Of a stretch of 9,754 nucleotides of DNA, positions 1 through 5,802 are shown piece by piece (position 1 is the first letter of the stretch; every line of letters starts with the position of its first letter). The DNA comes from Pleurocapsa sp. MO_226.B13 (lineage in GTDB: Bacteria; Cyanobacteriota; Cyanobacteriia; Cyanobacteriales; Xenococcaceae), in the NCBI GenBank assembly GCA_030064795.1, contig JASJEI010000503.1:1-9754 (forward strand), in the 5' to 3' direction. The notes beneath the pieces are model-generated. The model worked only from the letters and a program-made list of their open reading frames with translations, had not been told where the DNA came from and made no database searches. A program made the position numbers and the translations under genes.

Positions 1-84
1 AAGTAGACAGACATAAATAACCTGAAGTATGTAACAAAATGTAAATTCGCTTCAACTTAATATCAATCAAAGGATTAAATCTAC

Positions 85-366
85 TTGACAAAAGTAAACA
101 TAGTTGAGTTTAATTATCCCGACCTACTTAGTTGGTTAAATGTCGCCGAAATTGAACTAAGTATTTTAGCCAAACAATGTTTAGATAGAAGGATTCCTAG
201 GGTTGAAGAACTGAATAAAGAGTTAGAAGCATGGCAAAAAGAGCGAAATCAGACTGCCTCTAAGGTAGTCTGGAAATTTTCAACTGAGGATGCCAGAGTT
301 AAACTGAAACATCTTTATCCGGTTTTTGAGGAGGAGGAATCGGTGAATTATAATGCACCAAATTAG
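85..366 (+). pseudogene. IS630-family transposase, C-terminal remnant
   Basis: The reading frame keeps the C-terminal end of an IS630-type DDE transposase. It shows a SWLNVAEIEL block holding the third catalytic acidic residue, followed by AKQCLDRRIP, an EAWQKERN segment and EDARVKLKHLYP, all in the order usual for this family. The two catalytic Asp residues and the N-terminal helix-turn-helix are absent. The frame is closed upstream by TAA at 76-78, and the only start available is a TTG with no convincing ribosome binding site. I therefore read it as a dead fragment rather than a 93-residue gene. The match becomes clear only from about position 110; the usual YTPKHGSWLN stretch is altered to YPDLLSWLN, so decay has begun. 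Positions 1-84 hold nothing I recognise. The fragment converges on the ATPase gene, with 27 bp between the two stop codons and no visible terminal inverted repeat. Confidence 0.8.
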
Positions 367-393
367 CTGAAACGTTCCACTACTATAAAAATA

Positions 394-3165
394 TTATTGA
401 GAATGGCGATTTAATTTCTCGATTTTTTGGATTGGATCGATAAAGTTTGCCAAGATTGTCATCGGTATCATCAAAATCATGGGTAATAAACAAATAAGCC
501 ACTGATTGAGAGTTAGGGGTGCTGTTTCAAATAAGGTGTTCATTGCTCCCCACTGGCTAAAGACAATTTGTAAGGCAGCAGCAGCGACAATACCGACAAT
601 TAGGATTGGTGCTTTGAGGATCGCCCTAGACTTACGACGTAGATATCTAGCAAGACTAATGCCCAACTGACTGATACTAATCAGATAAATGACCCTAGCT
701 GCTACCAGCGATTGAATCGCCATGGTACGGGCTACTGCTACATCGCCCGTGGTGGATTTAGCCCACTCAAACATCCCAAAAATCAGTATCCAGTTAAATA
801 AAGATACTGCCAAAATTCGCATTAATAATTTGCGGGTGAGCAAAGGTTCGTGAGGATCGCGGGTGGGTTGCTGCATGATTCCTGGTGACTTGGGTTCAAA
901 CGCCAGGGGAACGGTCATGGTAATCGAGTTAATCATGTTAAGCCAAAGTACCTGTAGGGAGAGAATCGGTAGATCTCTAGCCAACAAAGCACTAATCAGA
1001 ATGGTCATCGATTCACCACCGTTGACGGGCAACAGAAAAGCGATCGCTTTGCGTAAATTTTGATAGACGGTGCGTCCTTCTTCTACCGCAGCCTCGATGG
1101 AGGCAAAATTGTCGTCTGTAAGCAGCATATCCGCCGACTCTCGTGCCACCTCCGTCCCACCTTTCCCCATAGCAATACCAATATCTGCTTGTTTGAGGGC
1201 GGGGGCATCATTTACCCCATCCCCAGTCATTGCCACGATTTCTCCTTGGGACTGGAGTGCTTCTACTAACTGTAGTTTTTGTGCGGGGGCAACTCTGGCA
1301 AACACCGAACCATCTTCAACTGTGCGAGCAATTTCATCATCTCCCATTTGGGCCAACTGTTTGCCCTCAAAAGCCAGAACCCAGCCCATCTTTTTAATCC
1401 CCATTCTTCGAGCGATCGCCTGGGCGGTAGTAATATGATCGCCCGTGATCATTTTGACTTGAATTCCCGCTGTCGAACAAGCATGAATAGCTGCGATCGC
1501 CTCTGGACGAGGAGGGTCAATCATCCCTTGTAAACCCAGGAAAATTAATCCTGTTTCGATGTCTTCATGGTCTAGGGAATGTTGATGTAAACCTGCTGCT
1601 TTTTTGGCAAAGGCTAGTATCCGTAATCCTTGTCTTGCCATCCTGGCTATTGCCTGAGAAATCTTAACGGGGTCGAGAGGCACAAGCTGACCGTTATTTT
1701 CGATCGTCTGAGAACAGCGATCTATTAGGGCCTCTACCGAGCCTTTGATGTATATTACAGGAGATCCACAATCGTGCAGCGTTGCCATATATTGATACTC
1801 AGATTCAAAAGGAATCGTATCCAATCGCGGTCGCAAAACTGCTAAATTAGACTGGCTGAGGTTAGCTTTGATTGCTGCTGCTAGCAATGCCCCTTCGGTG
1901 GGGTCTCCCACCACCGACCAATCTTCTTCCCCTGTCTGTTTTAACTGAGAGTCATTACAGAGTACCCCCGCTACCAAACATTCCTCCAAACCAGAGGGCA
2001 AACCATCTTCAAAGGGACTACTAGGTTGACCATCTACCTCTCGGCTAATTTCACCTCTAGGACTGTAGCCACTGCCAGTAACACTATAATATTTATCTCC
2101 TACATATATGCTCTGTACGGTCATTTGATTTTCTGTCAGAGTTCCCGTTTTGTCAGAACAAATAACGGTGGCACTACCCAATGCCTCAACCGCAGGTAAT
2201 TTACGAATAATGGCATGACGACGTGCCATGCGATTTACGCCAATTGCTAAGGTGATGGTAACTACTGCTGGCAATCCTTCGGGAATGGCACTAACTGCTA
2301 AAGCAACTGTGGCTTCAAACATATAAAGCCAAGATTCGCCCTGTCCCAAGCCAATTGCAAAAGTGAGAGTAGCTAAAAAGAAGACTGCGTAGAGTAAAGT
2401 ACGGCTAAATTTAGCGAATTTTCTGGTTAAAGGTGTGGTCAGACTGACTCGATTTTCCATCGATTGAGAAATTTGCCCGACTTCCGTGTCCTTCGCCGTG
2501 GCAACTACAATCCCTCTACCCTGTCCGAAGGTGACAAAAGTCCCCGCATATACCATGTTGGTTCTTTCGGCGAGGGGAGTATCTTGAGGTAAAGGATCGA
2601 TGGATTTATTGACTGGTACTGATTCACCAGTCAATGCCGACTCATCTACCTGCAAATTGCGTACTTTTAATAATCTCAGATCTGCTGGAACTTTATCCCC
2701 CGAAGCCAGCAATACCAAATCTCCAGGGACTAAATTGCGCGAGGGAATCCGCAGTGTCTGTCCTTCTCGCAAGACATTTACCTCTGTGGTAACGGTTTTA
2801 GCCAAAGATGCGATCGCCCCTTCTGCTTGGGCCTCTTGTACGTAGCCAATTACCGCATTAATTACCGTAACTCCCCAAATTACTGCTGCATTTGTCCAAG
2901 AACCTAAGATTGCTTTAATTGCCCCCGCCAGTAACAGAATGTAAAGCAAAGGTTGATGAAATTGCGCTAAAAACTTTAGCCAAGCTGGTTTACCTGGTTT
3001 AAATTGCAGTTCGTTCCAGCCGTACTTTTCGTAACGAAAATTGACTTCTTCTGGAGATAAACCTTCATCTAAATTGCTCTCAAAATAATCAATAACTTCT
3101 CGATGAGAAATTTGATGATAAGTTGAAAATTCTCGCCCAGCGTGAGATTTGAGTTTAAATGACAT
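394..3165 (-). CDS. P2-type cation-transporting ATPase
   Basis: A complete 923-residue P-type ATPase, an ATP-driven cation pump of the cytoplasmic or thylakoid membrane. In order: N-terminal cation-ATPase domain (about 15-85); M1-M2 (about 66-110); actuator domain with TGES at 179-182; M3-M4 with PEGL at 295-298; phosphorylation site DKTGTLT with Asp338; nucleotide-binding domain with KGS at 474-476; DPPRP at 550-554; TGDH at 574-577; hinge TGDGVNDAP at 647-655; then M5-M10. All catalytic motifs are intact. M5 keeps Asn715 and Glu718 (SERCA N768 and E771), but M6 reads WLNMINS, so the SERCA Thr799/Asp800 positions are Asn746/Ser747. This fits the cyanobacterial Pma1-like group related to Ca pumps, but the ion cannot be named. 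The ATG start is supported by GGAG six bases upstream (3172-3175 on this strand). It is divergent from the signalling cluster, with no evident functional link. Confidence 0.95.
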   Translation of the reverse strand: MSFKLKSHAGREFSTYHQISHREVIDYFESNLDEGLSPEEVNFRYEKYGWNELQFKPGKPAWLKFLAQFHQPLLYILLLAGAIKAILGSWTNAAVIWGVTVINAVIGYVQEAQAEGAIASLAKTVTTEVNVLREGQTLRIPSRNLVPGDLVLLASGDKVPADLRLLKVRNLQVDESALTGESVPVNKSIDPLPQDTPLAERTNMVYAGTFVTFGQGRGIVVATAKDTEVGQISQSMENRVSLTTPLTRKFAKFSRTLLYAVFFLATLTFAIGLGQGESWLYMFEATVALAVSAIPEGLPAVVTITLAIGVNRMARRHAIIRKLPAVEALGSATVICSDKTGTLTENQMTVQSIYVGDKYYSVTGSGYSPRGEISREVDGQPSSPFEDGLPSGLEECLVAGVLCNDSQLKQTGEEDWSVVGDPTEGALLAAAIKANLSQSNLAVLRPRLDTIPFESEYQYMATLHDCGSPVIYIKGSVEALIDRCSQTIENNGQLVPLDPVKISQAIARMARQGLRILAFAKKAAGLHQHSLDHEDIETGLIFLGLQGMIDPPRPEAIAAIHACSTAGIQVKMITGDHITTAQAIARRMGIKKMGWVLAFEGKQLAQMGDDEIARTVEDGSVFARVAPAQKLQLVEALQSQGEIVAMTGDGVNDAPALKQADIGIAMGKGGTEVARESADMLLTDDNFASIEAAVEEGRTVYQNLRKAIAFLLPVNGGESMTILISALLARDLPILSLQVLWLNMINSITMTVPLAFEPKSPGIMQQPTRDPHEPLLTRKLLMRILAVSLFNWILIFGMFEWAKSTTGDVAVARTMAIQSLVAARVIYLISISQLGISLARYLRRKSRAILKAPILIVGIVAAAALQIVFSQWGAMNTLFETAPLTLNQWLICLLPMILMIPMTILANFIDPIQKIEKLNRHSQ

Positions 3166-3287
3166 TATTTACTCCAAATAAGTAGAAATATCTTGATAAT
3201 TCTCACTCCTTCTTTTATCCTTACTTCACCTTTCGACCGCTCTAGCTACCGAAATTGATTGATGAAAAGACAATACCACAGTTACTG

Positions 3288-3304
3288 AGTATAAATACTA
3301 GTAT
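3288..3304. promoter_or_regulatory. Alternating AGTAT half-sites in the divergent spacer
   Basis: AGTAT, AA, ATACT and AGTAT follow each other directly. They form a 5-bp inverted repeat (3288-3299) overlapping a perfect 10-bp palindrome (3295-3304). On the minus strand, TATACT occurs at 3305-3300 and 3293-3288, about 120-140 bp upstream of the ATPase start, and could serve as a -10 element. No good -35 hexamer stands upstream of either. This may be an operator or promoter core for the ATPase gene, or simply AT-rich chance. Confidence 0.25.
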
Positions 3305-3327
3305 AGAACTTAATCTATCTTAAATAA

Positions 3328-3352
3328 TTTACTATTTACTTATATGTATAAT
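3328..3352 (+). promoter_or_regulatory. Possible promoter with consensus TATAAT
   Basis: A perfect TATAAT lies at 3347-3352. It is preceded by two TTTACT copies seven bases apart (3328-3333 and 3335-3340). No TTGACA-like -35 is found at proper spacing. If used, it would give a leader of about 340 nt for the response-regulator gene at 3701. The paired TTTACT could be an activator site, but the spacing does not match the roughly 10-bp repeats usual for OmpR-type regulators. Confidence 0.25.
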
Positions 3353-3364
3353 AGAGCAATTACG

Positions 3365-3480
3365 GTTGTCAGTTCGGGGTTGTCAGGGGAGCCACCGCAT
3401 ATGGCGACGTTGTTAGTGGTAGAGACGAACAGTCTCATCATCCATACAGTGGTTAGTTGCCAGAAGCCAGAAGCCAGGAA
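3365..3480. repeat. Short heptanucleotide-period repeats in intergenic DNA
   Basis: Two small clusters with a 7-bp period are visible. GTTGTCA, GTTCGGG, GTTGTCA run at 3365-3385, and CCAGAAG, CCAGAAG, CCAGGAA at 3460-3480. Such short tandem repeats are common in intergenic DNA of many cyanobacteria. They make up part of the 535-bp spacer between the ATPase and the regulator gene. An open frame at 3344-3550 crosses both clusters but has no coding character. Confidence 0.6.
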
Positions 3481-3653
3481 TGAAAAACAGACATTGAAAA
3501 AATATCTTTGTACAAGATTTACAATTAACTTCCTGAAAAAATTAGCGTAAATATTTGTAAAAAAATTACGACGCTGACAAGATTGTTTTGTAGAAATAGA
3601 AGAAATATCTAATTTTAAGAATTTAATAATTGCTGGTTTTAAAAAAATTACAA

Positions 3654-3681
3654 TTCGTTCGATTGAAGAAAAATCGACGAA
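3654..3681 (+). promoter_or_regulatory. Candidate leader hairpin before the RcaC-like gene
   Basis: TTCGTTCGAT (3654-3663) pairs with ATCGACGAA (3673-3681) across a nine-base loop, with one bulged base. It ends 19 bases before the ATG at 3701. It is not followed by a T-run, so it is not a terminator. It could influence translation of the regulator mRNA. The evidence is the fold alone. Confidence 0.2.
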
Positions 3682-3700
3682 GATTTTGGTTGATAGATAA

Positions 3701-5623
3701 ATGAAAATATTGTTAGTTGAAGATGATAAATTTATTGCTCAAACCTTAGAAAATATCTTACGTGAACGACATTATATAGTCGATCGCGCGGGGGAAGGAC
3801 AGCTAGGCTGGGAGTTTGTCGAGACTTATAACTATGATTTGATCGTGTTAGATATTATCTTGCCTCAGTTAAATGGAATTGAGTTTTGCAAGCGATTAAG
3901 AGCGATAGGTAATCAAACTCCCGTACTATTATTAACCGCTCAAAATTCTAGTAATAAAAAAGTAATTGGTTTGGATGCGGGGGCAGATGATTATGTTGTT
4001 AAGCCGTTTGAAATATCAGAATTGTTAGCTCGTATTCGGGTATTATTACGTCGTCGAAATTCTCTAGAATCACCAATTTTATCGCGGGGAAAACTGAGGC
4101 TTAACTCTAGTACCCACAAAGTAACCTATGACGAGCAAAATCTTAATTTAACTCCCAAAGAATATCGTTTCCTAGAGCTTTTTTTACGTAATGGCGATCG
4201 CGTTTTAACGCGGGAATTGATTTTAGAGCGTTTATGGGATGTGGAAGAAGCCCCTAGCGAAAATACTATTGCTGCCCACATCAAAGATCTACGACGCAAA
4301 CTAAAACAAGCAGGGGCTAGTGCTGACTGGATTGAAACTGTCTATGGTGTTGGTTATCGTCTCAAACCCTTGAGCGATCCTGTGGAGGATAAAGAAGAGA
4401 AAATAAGCAGTTGCTCGCAACCAAAAAAGAAGCACGACAGTGAGACAGAACAATTATTACGCCAACAAACCAAAACCGCATTAACAAAAGTTTGGCACAA
4501 ATTTGAGGATAGTCACAATCAACGCTTGGAGATTCTGGAATTGGCGAATCTTGCTTGGCAAGAAAATACTTTAGAGGGCGAACTTTTACAACAGGCACAA
4601 TGGGCAGCCCATAGACTAGCTGGAGGGTTGGGAGTTTTTGGTTTTTCCTATGGCTCTCGTCTGGCCCTAGAAATGGAAGAATTGTTAACTATCGAATCAA
4701 AACAAGACCGCGCTAAACAATTTAGTGAGTTACTATCGGCGTTAAAAAAGGCTTTGAAAGGCAATTTTCAGCCACAAACGCAGAATTTAGCGCGAAATCC
4801 CTCTATTTTAAATAAAACATCTGTCAGTTGTGTCGCTCGAAATCGCCCCATAGTAATAGCAGTAGATAATCATCCTCAATTAGCAGGACAAATTCCGGCA
4901 GAAATGACTGCTGTGGGAATGTCGGCAAAGCTAGTTAGCAATCCTCAAGCGATCGCATTAGCTTTAGAGCAAGAACCTTTGGATGCCCTCGTCTGGACAT
5001 TTTCTTTGGCTGAATGCAGAGCAAAAACTTTAGAAAAATTTACTGGAATTGTTGGGGGACAATTGCCTCTTCCAGTAATTTTGTTTACTGATAGTGACAG
5101 TCAAAGCGATCGCTTGAAAATATCCCGTCTCGATTATCCCGTGTTTTTACAGCCAATTGCTTCAGGTAGTAGTAGTAAATCTGTTTCAAGAATTGTCAAT
5201 ACCCTACTACAAGCTCGTCATCAAATCGCCAAAATTCTCTTAGTAGACGACGATCGCCAAATACTAGAAGCGGTCAATAGTCTCTTAAACCCCTTAAATA
5301 TCGATTTAACGGTGTTAGACAATCCCCAAAATTTTTGGCAAATAATTACTCAACTAGAGCCAGATCTATTGATTCTGGATGTTGCCATGCCTTATTTTAC
5401 TGGTATCGAACTCTGTCAGCTAACGCGCAACGATCCTCGCTGGCGCGACTTACCAATTTTATTTCTCACGGTTCATAGCGATCGCCATACTATCGAGCAA
5501 ATCCTGTCCGCAGGGGCCAACGATCGCATCGGTAAAACCCAAACTTACTCAGAATTAGTCCCCAAAATCTTCAATCATCTCGATCGCCGTCAATTACTAC
5601 CAAGTTTAGTAACTAATAACTAA
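3701..5623 (+). CDS. RcaC-like multidomain response regulator (REC-wHTH-HPt-pseudoREC-REC)
   Basis: A 640-residue DNA-binding response regulator. Domain order: receiver 1 (1-120) with acidic D8/D9, phospho-acceptor Asp51, Thr79 and Lys101; OmpR/PhoB winged helix (about 128-223), including LTPKEYRFLELF and the YGVGYRL hairpin; a charged linker; an HPt domain (about 252-352) with AHRLAGGLGVFGF and phosphorylatable His304; a degenerate receiver-like domain (about 383-500) in which the acceptor site reads ALVWTF and the Lys position is Gln484; and receiver 3 (about 510-630) with Asp516-518, Asp560, Thr590 and Lys612. Length and layout match Fremyella RcaC (about 651 residues; D51, H316 and D576 from memory), the regulator at the end of the chromatic-acclimation relay. 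Whether it is an ortholog or only shares the architecture is unproven. The start is ATG with a weak ribosome binding site. The sensor kinase follows on the same strand 179 bp downstream. Confidence 0.93.
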   Translation: MKILLVEDDKFIAQTLENILRERHYIVDRAGEGQLGWEFVETYNYDLIVLDIILPQLNGIEFCKRLRAIGNQTPVLLLTAQNSSNKKVIGLDAGADDYVVKPFEISELLARIRVLLRRRNSLESPILSRGKLRLNSSTHKVTYDEQNLNLTPKEYRFLELFLRNGDRVLTRELILERLWDVEEAPSENTIAAHIKDLRRKLKQAGASADWIETVYGVGYRLKPLSDPVEDKEEKISSCSQPKKKHDSETEQLLRQQTKTALTKVWHKFEDSHNQRLEILELANLAWQENTLEGELLQQAQWAAHRLAGGLGVFGFSYGSRLALEMEELLTIESKQDRAKQFSELLSALKKALKGNFQPQTQNLARNPSILNKTSVSCVARNRPIVIAVDNHPQLAGQIPAEMTAVGMSAKLVSNPQAIALALEQEPLDALVWTFSLAECRAKTLEKFTGIVGGQLPLPVILFTDSDSQSDRLKISRLDYPVFLQPIASGSSSKSVSRIVNTLLQARHQIAKILLVDDDRQILEAVNSLLNPLNIDLTVLDNPQNFWQIITQLEPDLLILDVAMPYFTGIELCQLTRNDPRWRDLPILFLTVHSDRHTIEQILSAGANDRIGKTQTYSELVPKIFNHLDRRQLLPSLVTNN

Positions 5624-5638
5624 CGATCGGCGATCTAT

Positions 5639-5666
5639 TGTTGTCCTTTGTCTTTTGTCTTTTGTC
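5639..5666. repeat. TTTTGTC-type heptad repeat
   Basis: Tandem seven-base units CTTTGTC, TTTTGTC, TTTTGTC (5646-5666) are preceded by a related TTGTTGTC and followed by a pyrimidine tract to 5680. They lie in the spacer between the regulator and kinase genes. The units are open in the kinase frame, which falsely extends the kinase N-terminus with a Phe- and Leu-rich run. The 12 bases at 5641-5652 recur exactly, inverted, at 8230-8241. Confidence 0.65.
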
Positions 5667-5703
5667 TTTTTTCTTTTTTCACCAACAACCAACGATCGAT
5701 GAC

Positions 5704-5780
5704 TGTAAGGGCGAACGGCGACGCGGTTGCGCAAGCAAGTCGTTAGACTCAGCTAATCCTTTAGGGCGTTCGCCCCTACC
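5704..5780. repeat. Interspersed element with GTAAGGGCGAACG inverted arms
   Basis: GTAAGGGCGAACG near 5706-5718 pairs with CGTTCGCCCCTAC near 5767-5779 at 12 of 13 positions. The roughly 50 bases between are GC-rich and include GGTTGCGCAAGC. This looks like a small palindromic dispersed repeat or MITE-like element of cyanobacterial type, flanked by CAACAAC units on both sides (5681-5690 and 5780-5793). As RNA it would form a strong hairpin between the regulator and kinase coding regions and could attenuate or process a shared transcript. Confidence 0.5.
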
Positions 5781-5802
5781 AACAACCAACAACCCCGAAC
5801 CA

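Noticed and set aside
1070..1438. Antisense open frame of 122 codons inside the ATPase gene
   Set aside because: It lies opposite highly conserved ATPase motifs in a gene with strong coding evidence, has biased Ser/Ala composition, and shows no protein features.
3460..3480. CRISPR-like repeats
   Set aside because: The units are seven bases long with no spacers between them. They are simple tandem repeats, and no CRISPR-length repeat is seen in the window.
3344..3550. Open frame of 68 codons in the spacer before the RcaC-like gene
   Set aside because: It crosses two heptad-repeat clusters, has no ribosome binding site or recognisable protein features, and looks like intergenic DNA.
3701..5623. 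Two separate regulators fused by an assembly error
   Set aside because: The REC-wHTH-HPt-REC order and total length match the known RcaC architecture, and the frame is continuous with uniform codon use.
5638..5802. TTG start giving an 858-residue kinase
   Set aside because: The added residues translate tandem repeats and a palindromic element. Family homology begins just after ATG 5803.
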